A DNA stretch of 64,000 bases from Dyella sp. A6 (lineage in GTDB: Bacteria; Pseudomonadota; Gammaproteobacteria; Xanthomonadales; Rhodanobacteraceae), in contig NZ_CP132911.1 in NCBI RefSeq assembly GCF_036320485.1, forward strand, positions 1,612,001-1,676,000, written 5' to 3'. Position numbers and translations under genes: made by a program. Positions within the stretch are counted from its first letter, which is position 1, and the number at the start of each line of letters is the position of its first letter. Of the stretch, positions 19,258-26,740 are shown piece by piece. Under the pieces are notes generated by a model. That model was given only the letters and a program-made list of their open reading frames with translations. It was not told where the DNA came from and ran no database searches.

Positions 19258-20277
19258 TCAGTCCGACCAGGCTAGGACGATTTTCCCGATATGCACGCTC
19301 GCTTCCATGTCCGCATGCGCGCGGGCCGCCTCGCGCGCGGGCAGGATCTCGTGGATGATCGGCCGCACCTTGCCGGTCTCGAGCAGCGGCCACACGACGC
19401 GATGCAGTTCACGGGCCAGCGCGCCCTTGAAGTCGACCGGCCGGTTGCGCAATGTGGAGCCGGTGAGGGTGAGTCGTCGCCGCATCAGCAGGCCGGCGTC
19501 GATCGTTGCCTCTCGGCCCCCCATGGTGGCGATGATCACCAGCCGGCCGCCTTCGGCAAGTGCGTTCATTTCGCGAGGGACATAGTCGCCGGCCACATTG
19601 TCGAGGATCACGTCGACGCCACGGCCACCGGTGGCCTGCTTCAACTCGGCCACGAAGTCCTGGGTGCGGTAGTTGATCGCCCGTTCCGCCCCAAGTCGTT
19701 CGCAGGCTGCGCATTTTTCGGACGAACCGGCGGTGGCGAACACGCGCTGGCCAAGAGCATGCGCAAGCTGGATTGCGGTGACACCGATACCACCGGCGCC
19801 GCCCTGCACCAGCAGGCTCTCGCGCGGAGCACCTTCGCCATGGCCGAGCCGGCCGCGTGCGAACACATTGCTCCACACGGTGAAATAGTTTTCCGGCAAG
19901 GCCGCCGCCTCGGCCATCGAGAAGCCCGCTGGTACCGGCAGGCATTGCGCAAGGGGCGCCACGGCGTATTCGGCATAGCCGCCGCCTGTGAGCAAGGCGC
20001 ATACCGCATCGCCAGGTTTCAGCCCGAATGCGTTGTCGCTGCCGAAATCCCCCTCGACCAGCGTGCCGGCCACCTCCAGCCCCGGCAGGTCCGATGCGCC
20101 GGGCGGTGGCGCATAGTGGCCCTGCCGCTGCAGCACGTCGGGCCGATTCACCCCGGCCGCGGCGACCTTGATCAGCACTTCGCCGGGTCCGGGTGAAGGA
20201 ACCGGTCGCTGCACGGGCTTGAGCACGTCGGGCGCGCCGAAATCCGTGATCTCGATAGCCTGCATGCTGCGGGTCAT
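19258..20277 (-). CDS. NAD(P)H:quinone oxidoreductase, PIG3-like MDR family
   Basis: This 339-residue member of the medium-chain dehydrogenase superfamily has no catalytic zinc ligands. It has the N-terminal GVNRPDVLQRQGHYAPPPGASDLPGLEVAG block of the TP53I3/PIG3 group and the Rossmann motif LVQGGAGGIGVTAIQLAHALG. Such enzymes reduce quinones with NADPH. AAGGAG lies seven bases before the start. It stands alone, convergent with the mannosidase operon and upstream of nothing obviously related. Confidence 0.85.
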   Translation of the reverse strand: MTRSMQAIEITDFGAPDVLKPVQRPVPSPGPGEVLIKVAAAGVNRPDVLQRQGHYAPPPGASDLPGLEVAGTLVEGDFGSDNAFGLKPGDAVCALLTGGGYAEYAVAPLAQCLPVPAGFSMAEAAALPENYFTVWSNVFARGRLGHGEGAPRESLLVQGGAGGIGVTAIQLAHALGQRVFATAGSSEKCAACERLGAERAINYRTQDFVAELKQATGGRGVDVILDNVAGDYVPREMNALAEGGRLVIIATMGGREATIDAGLLMRRRLTLTGSTLRNRPVDFKGALARELHRVVWPLLETGKVRPIIHEILPAREAARAHADMEASVHIGKIVLAWSD

Positions 20278-20384
20278 GTTGGTCTCCTTCTGCTGCGGAC
20301 GTGACGGACAGTCTTGAAGGCGGACTCTGCGATATCAAGCCAGCGCGACGCCGGTGCCGCACATGCGTCGCGCCAGCGCGAGGT

Positions 20385-21086
20385 TTATGGCCGGACGTCC
20401 ACCAGCACCAGCTCGGCGTCCTCCAGTGCCGTGACGCGCAATAGGCTCTCGTCGCGGATCGCCGCACCGTCGCGTGCCTCGAGCGTCACTCCGTTGATCT
20501 CCAGCTTGCCGCTGGCCGGTACCAGATAGCCGTAACGCCCGCTCGCCATCGGGTATTCGGCGGTCTCGCCGGCTTTCAGCGTGGCGCCAAGTACCCGCGC
20601 ATCGGTACGCAGGGGCAGGGCATCGGCGTCGTCCTTGAAGCCGCTGGCCAGGGCCACGAAGCGACCCGAACGTGCGCCTTTCGGGAATGGCTTGGTGCCC
20701 CAGGAGGGCGCCTGGCCGTGAGCGTCGGGGATGATCCAGATCTGGAAAATGCGCGTGGCTTCGCTTTCCAGGTTGTATTCGGCATGGGTGATGCCGGTGC
20801 CGGCACTCATGACCTGCACGTCGCCCGCCACCGTGCGCCCCGCGTTGCCCAGGCTGTCCTTGTGGCTGATCGCACCGTCGCGCACATAGGTGATGATTTC
20901 CATGTCGGCATGCGGGTGCGGCGGAAAGCCGGTCTGCGGTTCGATGGTGTCGTCGTTCCACACGCGCAGCGCACCCCAGCCCATGCGGGCCGGGTCGTGG
21001 TAGCCGCCGAACGAGAAGTGGTGTTTGGCGTTGAGCCATCCGTGATCGGCGCCGCCGAGGCGGTCGAAGGGTCTGCGTTCGATCAT
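20385..21086 (-). CDS. Pirin family protein (bicupin)
   Basis: This protein has 233 residues from the chosen start. The N-terminal cupin has the metal-site motif PHPHADMEIITYVRDG with the paired histidines and glutamate, followed by GDVQVMSAGTGITHAEYN. Bacterial pirins of this YhhW-like form bind iron and some act as quercetin dioxygenases; a physiological substrate cannot be assigned. An open frame extends further upstream, but AGAGGAAT lies just before this ATG and the conserved MIERRPFDRLGGADHGW begins here. Confidence 0.88.
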   Translation of the reverse strand: MIERRPFDRLGGADHGWLNAKHHFSFGGYHDPARMGWGALRVWNDDTIEPQTGFPPHPHADMEIITYVRDGAISHKDSLGNAGRTVAGDVQVMSAGTGITHAEYNLESEATRIFQIWIIPDAHGQAPSWGTKPFPKGARSGRFVALASGFKDDADALPLRTDARVLGATLKAGETAEYPMASGRYGYLVPASGKLEINGVTLEARDGAAIRDESLLRVTALEDAELVLVDVRP

Positions 21087-21306
21087 GAGCGATTCCTCTG
21101 GCCAGATGGATGCCGGTCGGTGCCGGCGCTGGCCGACAATGTGGTGCGTTCCAGCGTCGGATGGAACCGCCGTGCGGGAAACAATGCGTTCCACGGGCGA
21201 GCGAGGCATCGTCAGCACAGCTGCCCGGGCCTGTTTCGTGCTGGAATGGGCGCCTGCCGCCCCCATATCGGAGGTCGGGCATAGATAGATGCAGGTGGAG
21301 GTTCCC

Positions 21307-21570
21307 ATGGCTACCGGTTGGGCCGGCGATGGCGCCGTACAGGATCAGATCGATGCCACCGTCAACGATGCGGTGCAGCGCGCGCGTCGCCAGTTGAAGC
21401 AGGGTCCGGGCCTGGCTCGCTGCGAGGAATGCGATGCGCCGATACCGGCGGCACGCCGCAAGGCGGTGCCGGGCGTACGTCTGTGCGTGAGCTGCCAGCA
21501 GGCCCAGGACGCAGAACGTACCGCCTCGCTCTATAACCGCCGCGGCAGCAAGGACAGCCAGCTGCGTTGA
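21307..21570 (+). CDS. DksA/TraR-type C4 zinc-finger protein (YbiI-like)
   Basis: This 87-residue protein carries the TraR/DksA zinc finger CEECDAPIPAARRKAVPGVRLCVSCQ with four cysteines, but lacks the long N-terminal coiled coil of full DksA. Members of this short group may bind RNA polymerase's secondary channel; most are uncharacterised. GGAGG precedes ATG 21307 by six bases, which decides this start over ATG 21289. Confidence 0.85.
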   Translation: MATGWAGDGAVQDQIDATVNDAVQRARRQLKQGPGLARCEECDAPIPAARRKAVPGVRLCVSCQQAQDAERTASLYNRRGSKDSQLR

Positions 21571-21585
21571 TCGTGTCCGGTGGGT

Positions 21586-23046
21586 TCAGGCCGCCTCGCC
21601 GGCCGAGCGCCCGCCGCGATGTCCAGTCAGTTCGCTGCCTGCGTCGCGGGCGAACTTCAGGTGCCAGCGGGTGGCACACAGCGAAACCAGCGTGACCACC
21701 AGGAAAGCCATCGAGAAATCGCGCTGGCCGAGATGCAGATGATGGTCGGCCGCCATGCTCAGCTTCAGCAGGCTGGCGGCGCTGCATACGCCGACCGACA
21801 GCATCAGCTGCTGAAGCGTGGTGTAGAAGCTGTTGGCCGCACTCATGCGTGACGCCGGCACGGCCTCGTAGGCAACCGTGTTGTACGCGGCGAACTGGAA
21901 CGACATGAACGCGCCGCAGCAGAACAGCAGGGCGAACATCAGCGCGAACGGCCAGTTCGGCCGGAACAGCGCGCACACCGCATAACCCAGGCTGGCGAGA
22001 ATGCCGTTGACGATCATGCCGCGACGGAAGCCGGTGATCCGCAGCAGCCATGGCGTGGCACTGCGGGTGAGCAGGGCGCCCAGCGACGTGGCCAGGATCA
22101 GCTGTCCACTGCGCACCGCCGACATGCCAAAACCGATCTGGAACATCAGCGGAAGCAGGAACGGCTGCGCGCCCTGGGTCACCCGCATCAAGGCGCCGGA
22201 GATCACCGACAGGCGGAACGAGTCGATCCGCAGCAGCGACAGGTCCAGTACCGGATCGCTGCATCGCCGCGCATGCCATACGTAGGCCAGGCAGGCCACC
22301 GCACCGATCGCCAGCAGCGAGACTGCGTGCGGCAGGCTGGCGTTCTGTCCGACCATCTCGAAGCCGAACAGCAGGCAGCCCAGGCCGGCACCGCTCAATG
22401 CGAAGCCGCGCAGGTCGAAACGGCCGGAACGCGCGCGCGCCGGCATGTGCGGAATGAAACGGCGTACCAGCCACAAGCCGAGCAGCCCCATCGGCACGTT
22501 GATATAGAAGATCCAGCGCCAGTCGAGGTAGGTGACGATGAAACCGCCCAGTGGCGGGCCCGTCAGCGGGCCGAGGAAGGCCGGCACCAGCGTCCACGAC
22601 ATCGCCGAGACCAGATGCTTTCGCTCGACGGCATTCAACAGGATCAAGCGTCCGATCGGAGCCATCATCGCGCCGCCGGCACCTTGCAGCAGGCGCGCGG
22701 CGACCATGGCCGGCAGGCTGTGGGTGAGCGAGCACAGGATCGAGCCGAGCACGAACACCACGATCGCGGCGCCGAACACCCGCTTGCTGCCGAAGCGGTC
22801 GGCCACCTTGCCGCTGACGGGAATCAGTATCGCCAGCGCCAGCAGGTAGCTGGTCATGGCGATGCTCATGGCGGGGGGGCGGACATGAAAATCGCGGGCC
22901 ATCGTGGGCAACGCCGTGGCGAGCACGGTGGCGTCCATCTGCTCCATGAAGATGGCGCAGGCGACGATCAGCGAGATCACGCGATAGTCGGGCAGCGCGG
23001 GCCTGTCCGGCACGGCTGGGGCCTTTTCGTCGGGGGACGAACTCAC
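21586..23046 (-). CDS. MFS multidrug efflux transporter, DHA2 (14-helix) family
   Basis: This 486-residue inner-membrane protein is predicted to have about 14 helices. The antiporter motif region MEQMDATVLATALPTMARDFHV, the loop motif GKVADRFGSKRVF, and LLQGAGGAMMAPIGR and GPLTGPPLGGFIVTYLDWRWIFYINVPMG are standard for DHA2 drug:proton antiporters of the EmrB/MdtD kind. The start is GTG, with AGGAAA seven bases before it; longer in-frame extensions are not supported. No adaptor (EmrA-like) or regulator gene is next to it. Confidence 0.86.
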   Translation of the reverse strand: MSSSPDEKAPAVPDRPALPDYRVISLIVACAIFMEQMDATVLATALPTMARDFHVRPPAMSIAMTSYLLALAILIPVSGKVADRFGSKRVFGAAIVVFVLGSILCSLTHSLPAMVAARLLQGAGGAMMAPIGRLILLNAVERKHLVSAMSWTLVPAFLGPLTGPPLGGFIVTYLDWRWIFYINVPMGLLGLWLVRRFIPHMPARARSGRFDLRGFALSGAGLGCLLFGFEMVGQNASLPHAVSLLAIGAVACLAYVWHARRCSDPVLDLSLLRIDSFRLSVISGALMRVTQGAQPFLLPLMFQIGFGMSAVRSGQLILATSLGALLTRSATPWLLRITGFRRGMIVNGILASLGYAVCALFRPNWPFALMFALLFCCGAFMSFQFAAYNTVAYEAVPASRMSAANSFYTTLQQLMLSVGVCSAASLLKLSMAADHHLHLGQRDFSMAFLVVTLVSLCATRWHLKFARDAGSELTGHRGGRSAGEAA

Positions 23047-23316
23047 GGCGGTTTCCTGCAGCAGGCGCAAGCCACCATCGCCGGCGGGGATGGCCGGCCA
23101 CGGGCTGGTGCGGTACGTCGCGACGCATGGGGTGGTGCGCCGCAACAATCGCTATTGTCCGCTTCTCGTCGACAGGCGGCAAGCATCGGGAGCTGGCCGG
23201 CCGGTTTCGATTCAGCCGCATGGCCCCGACACGTGATACTTGCCTGATTGTGGTTCGGGCATGGTGTTCATGCAGTACCAAGGCCGCTTGGGCGACACTG
23301 TGTGACTTTGCAGGAC

Positions 23317-24447
23317 ATGATGAGGCGCGTGACATTGCCCGATGCATCTTTTTTCCGTCGTGTAGTACAGGCACTGGCTGTATCGGGTCTGCTTGCCAGC
23401 CCATGCATGGCGGGGTCGCCGCCAATGGGTTCCGCTGTGAAGTACGTCCAGGCGAGACGCATGAGCATTCATGTCCGCAGTGATCGCCTGACCGTACGCA
23501 TGGCCGGTGCGCCGCAGGTGTATCTGTCCGGCACGATCGACAGCGATGCCGTGCAGCGGGTCCGCCGGTTGCTGCAGCGGGGCCGTATCCGCCCCGGTTC
23601 GGACGTGTACCTGGACTCGTCCACCGGTGACGTCGCTTCCGGCATGGCGCTGGGTCGGTTGTTCCGATCCGCACGGCTCAGCACGCACCTGGGTACCTGG
23701 CGCGGCGATGTACGTTACGGCAAGCCCGGCCGGCCGGCGACCTGTCTCGACGCCTGCGCCTATGCCTATCTCGGTGGTCTGTATCGCTGGTCACCCACGG
23801 GCGCCGACCGGATCGGACTGCATCCGTCGCTGTTGCCCGGCGCAAACGGGACACAACCGGGCGAACCCACCCGGCAGGTACTGCGCGACTATCTGGAAGC
23901 GATGGATGTGCGCCCGCGCTACCTGGCCCAGGTACTGACCCCGGCAGTCGATGGCGTGGTCTGGTGGAACGCCGACAAGATGGCGCCCTGGCTGGTGTCC
24001 AACAACGGACGCCTGCGCCTGATGGCCGATTACCGGGCGACGCCGGGCGCCCCCGAACTGGTGATGACCCAGGTGGTCCGCAACGGACAGAACCAGATCG
24101 CGCTGCAATGCAGACCGGGGCAAGTGACCTTCACAGCCCGCTATACGGTGGGACGCCTGCGCGCCCGACGGCTGGCCAGGCATGCTGCCTATGCCTACGT
24201 GGAAATCGATCACAAGGCCTGGCAGCCGCGACACGGCGAGCGGCCCGAGGCACGCGGTGATGCAGTGACCTTCACGCGCCAGCTGCCATTCACCACCTTG
24301 GCACCGATGCTCGATACGGTCTCGCTGGGCGCGTGGGTCAGGCTGGAACGCAACCCGCTGCGATTCGGCTTTCTGATGGCGCCGGTGGCCGTCAGGCAAC
24401 AGGCCCGACCGTTCTATGCCGCCTGTCAGGCGGTGCAGCCGAAGTAG
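23317..24447 (+). CDS. Exported ClpP-like-fold protein of unknown function
   Basis: This protein of about 376 residues has an N-terminal signal segment (ALAVSGLLASPCMAGSPP). The middle has a crotonase/ClpP-like pattern: VYLSGTIDSDAVQRVRRLL, LDSSTGDVASGMALGRLFR (where ClpP-type proteins have the glycine-rich oxyanion strand), and CLDACAYAYLGGLYRWSPTGADRIGLHPS. It resembles the predicted periplasmic proteins grouped in COG3904. A catalytic Ser is not evident; an alanine-rich CAYAYLGG segment stands where the serine would be expected. The C-terminal third is not recognised. Function is unknown. Confidence 0.6.
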   Translation: MMRRVTLPDASFFRRVVQALAVSGLLASPCMAGSPPMGSAVKYVQARRMSIHVRSDRLTVRMAGAPQVYLSGTIDSDAVQRVRRLLQRGRIRPGSDVYLDSSTGDVASGMALGRLFRSARLSTHLGTWRGDVRYGKPGRPATCLDACAYAYLGGLYRWSPTGADRIGLHPSLLPGANGTQPGEPTRQVLRDYLEAMDVRPRYLAQVLTPAVDGVVWWNADKMAPWLVSNNGRLRLMADYRATPGAPELVMTQVVRNGQNQIALQCRPGQVTFTARYTVGRLRARRLARHAAYAYVEIDHKAWQPRHGERPEARGDAVTFTRQLPFTTLAPMLDTVSLGAWVRLERNPLRFGFLMAPVAVRQQARPFYAACQAVQPK

Positions 24448-24487
24448 GTCGCCAACCGGTGTGGGCGTGTCGGTGACGGTTGCGGTT

Positions 24488-25300
24488 TCAGAGGTACTGC
24501 ATCTTCACCGTCATGCCGCCGTCCACCACGAAGTGCTGGCCGGTGATGAAGTCGGATTGCGACGACAGCAGGTAAACCGCCAGCGAGCCGATGTCCAGCG
24601 GCGTACCCACCCGGCCTGTGGGGTGTTGTGCATGATCGCCGCGGCTGAGCCTTGGGGCGGCGCGTTCGTCGGGCTTGCGCCAGGCCTCGGTGGCGATCCA
24701 GCCGGGCAGGATCGCATTCACCCGAACCGCCGGTCCCGCGCTGACCGCCAGCGCGTGGGTCAACGCCAACAGGCCGCCCTTGCTGGCGGCGTAGGCCTCG
24801 GTATCCGGTTCGGACTGCAGGGCACGCGTGGACGCGATGTTGATGACCGCGCCACCGCTTTGGGCCAGCGCGGGCAGGGCGTGCTTGCAGCAAAGAAACG
24901 CGCCGGTGAGGTTGACGGCGAGATAGCGGTTCCAGGTGACCAGCGACAGTTTGGCCAGCGGCGGCACGTGCGGATCGGCGATGCCGGCGTTGTTGACCAG
25001 TCCGTCGATCTGTCCGAATAGTTTCAGCGCAGCCGCCACCCAGCGGCGCACACTGGCCTCACTGGCCACATCCAGGCGCTTGAAGGCGGCCCGGTCGCCG
25101 ACCTGCCACTCGGCGAGACAGGCCTGGCCGGCTTCTATGTCCAGATCCCCGAGCATGACTCTGCCGCCGGCAGCCAGTACCGCCTGAGCGATACCGCGGC
25201 CGATGCCCTGCGCGCCACCGGTGATCAGGACAACGCGGTCACGCAAGGGATGCGCGTCGATCGGGGTGATGGCTGGCGGCTGGTTGCGCGGTGGGGTCAT
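24488..25300 (-). CDS. Short-chain dehydrogenase/reductase (classical SDR)
   Basis: This 270-residue enzyme has the cofactor motif TGGAQGIGRGIA, the NNAG motif (LVNNAGIADP), the catalytic YAASK (Tyr-x-x-x-Lys) and VNAILPGWIATEAW. The Asp after the second strand (LGDLD) suggests NAD(H) preference. The C-terminal GQHFVVDGGMTVKM is common in 3-ketoacyl reductase-like and polyol SDRs. It lies downstream of fadA on the same strand, but a strong terminator separates them, so a shared transcript is unlikely. Confidence 0.85.
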   Translation of the reverse strand: MTPPRNQPPAITPIDAHPLRDRVVLITGGAQGIGRGIAQAVLAAGGRVMLGDLDIEAGQACLAEWQVGDRAAFKRLDVASEASVRRWVAAALKLFGQIDGLVNNAGIADPHVPPLAKLSLVTWNRYLAVNLTGAFLCCKHALPALAQSGGAVINIASTRALQSEPDTEAYAASKGGLLALTHALAVSAGPAVRVNAILPGWIATEAWRKPDERAAPRLSRGDHAQHPTGRVGTPLDIGSLAVYLLSSQSDFITGQHFVVDGGMTVKMQYL

Positions 25301-25360
25301 CGGGGCGGATCCGGGTGGGATTTTGACGGTTGGCCGGTCACGGAATCGGGACCCGGAACA

Positions 25361-25392
25361 ACGAAGGCGCCGTATGGCTACGGCGCCTTCGT
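25361..25392 (-). terminator. Strong terminator downstream of fadA
   Basis: A perfect 14-base-pair stem ACGAAGGCGCCGTA / TACGGCGCCTTCGT with a four-base loop stands 48 bases after the fadA stop (minus strand), followed by TGTTCC. It is the natural end of the fadBA transcript. Confidence 0.7.
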
Positions 25393-25439
25393 TGCAGCGT
25401 GTGCTGCGCAGGGACCAGAGCCCCTACGTTACAACGGCT

Positions 25440-26645
25440 TCAGAGCGCTTCGAAAATGCCCGCCGCGCCCATGCCGGTGCCGATGCACATGGTCACCATG
25501 CCGTACTTCTGCTTGTGCCGGCGCAGGCCATGGATCAGGGTGGCGGCGCGGATCGCACCGGTGGCGCCCAGCGGATGGCCCAGCGCGATGGCACCGCCCA
25601 GCGGGTTGACCTTGGCCGGATCCAGACCGAGGTCTTTGATCACGGCCAGCGACTGTGCGGCGAAAGCCTCGTTCAGTTCGATCCAGTCCAGCTGGTCCTG
25701 GCTGAGGCCGCACTGCTTCAGTGCCTTGGGAATCGCCTCCTTCGGACCGATGCCCATGATCTCGGGCTTCACGCCGGCCACCGAGTAACCCACGAAGCGG
25801 GCGATCGGGGTGAGGCCGTAGTCCTTGATCGCCTGTTCGCTGGCCAGCAGCAGCGCACCGGCACCGTCGGACATTTGCGAGGAGTTGCCGGCGGTGACCG
25901 TGCCGCCGAAGCGGTCGTTGCGGAAGACCGTGCGCAGCTTGCCCAGCACCTCGGCGGTGCTGCCCGGACGCGGACCTTCGTCGGTGTCGATCACGCGGCT
26001 GTCGGTCTTGATGCCGCGGGTGGCCAGGTCGGGATAATGGTCGTCGAGCTGGAACGGCGTGATCTCGTCCTTGAACTCGCCGGCAGCGATGGCCTTGATG
26101 GCGCGCTCATGGCTCTGCGCGGCGAAGGCGTCCTGTTCCTGCCGGCTGATCTTCCACTGGGTGGCCACGTTCTCGGCGGTGATACCCATGCCGTAGGCAA
26201 TGCCGATGTTCTCGTCGGTGAAGATGGCCGGATTCATGGCGATCTTGTGACCCATCATCGGCACCATGCTCATGCTCTCGGTACCGCCGGCGAGCATCAG
26301 GTCGGCCTCGCCGAGGCGAATGCGGTCGGCGGCCATCGCGATGGCCTGCACGCCGGAAGAGCAGAAGCGGTTGACGGTGACGCCGGGCACGGTGTCGGGC
26401 AGGCCGGCCAGCAGCACGCCGATACGCGCCACGTTCATGCCTTGCTCGGCCTCGGGCATGGCGCAGCCGATGATGGCGTCGCCGATGCGGTGCGGGTCGA
26501 TGCCCGGCGCCTGCGCCATCACGGCCTTGATGACATGGGCGAGCATGTCGTCGGGGCGGGTGTTGCGGAATACGCCGCGCGGCGCCTTGCCGACCGGGGT
26601 ACGGGTGGCGGCGACGATGTAGGCGTCCTGGATTTGTTTGCTCAT
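25440..26645 (-). CDS. fadA: Acetyl-CoA acyltransferase (3-ketoacyl-CoA thiolase)
   Basis: This 401-residue thiolase carries out the last beta-oxidation step, cleaving 3-ketoacyl-CoA with CoA to acetyl-CoA and a shortened acyl-CoA. The nucleophilic Cys is in VNRFCSSGVQAIAMAADRI, the catalytic His in ALGHPLGATGAIR, and the second Cys in MVTMCIGTGMGAAGIFEAL. It lies 95 bases downstream of the fused FadB on the same strand, in the usual operon order for this family. Confidence 0.94.
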   Translation of the reverse strand: MSKQIQDAYIVAATRTPVGKAPRGVFRNTRPDDMLAHVIKAVMAQAPGIDPHRIGDAIIGCAMPEAEQGMNVARIGVLLAGLPDTVPGVTVNRFCSSGVQAIAMAADRIRLGEADLMLAGGTESMSMVPMMGHKIAMNPAIFTDENIGIAYGMGITAENVATQWKISRQEQDAFAAQSHERAIKAIAAGEFKDEITPFQLDDHYPDLATRGIKTDSRVIDTDEGPRPGSTAEVLGKLRTVFRNDRFGGTVTAGNSSQMSDGAGALLLASEQAIKDYGLTPIARFVGYSVAGVKPEIMGIGPKEAIPKALKQCGLSQDQLDWIELNEAFAAQSLAVIKDLGLDPAKVNPLGGAIALGHPLGATGAIRAATLIHGLRRHKQKYGMVTMCIGTGMGAAGIFEAL

Positions 26646-26740
26646 GGTGTTGGCTCCGTGGCATCGCGCGTTACGCGGCGATGCCCAAGTGTTTGATCGT
26701 CAAGTCGCTGGGTTCCGGCTCGCGCCGGGATGACGCAGGT

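Noticed and set aside
19409..20467. Overlapping minus-strand frame beside the quinone oxidoreductase
   Set aside because: It is an Arg-rich shadow in another frame of the same strand; the PIG3-like frame carries all family motifs.
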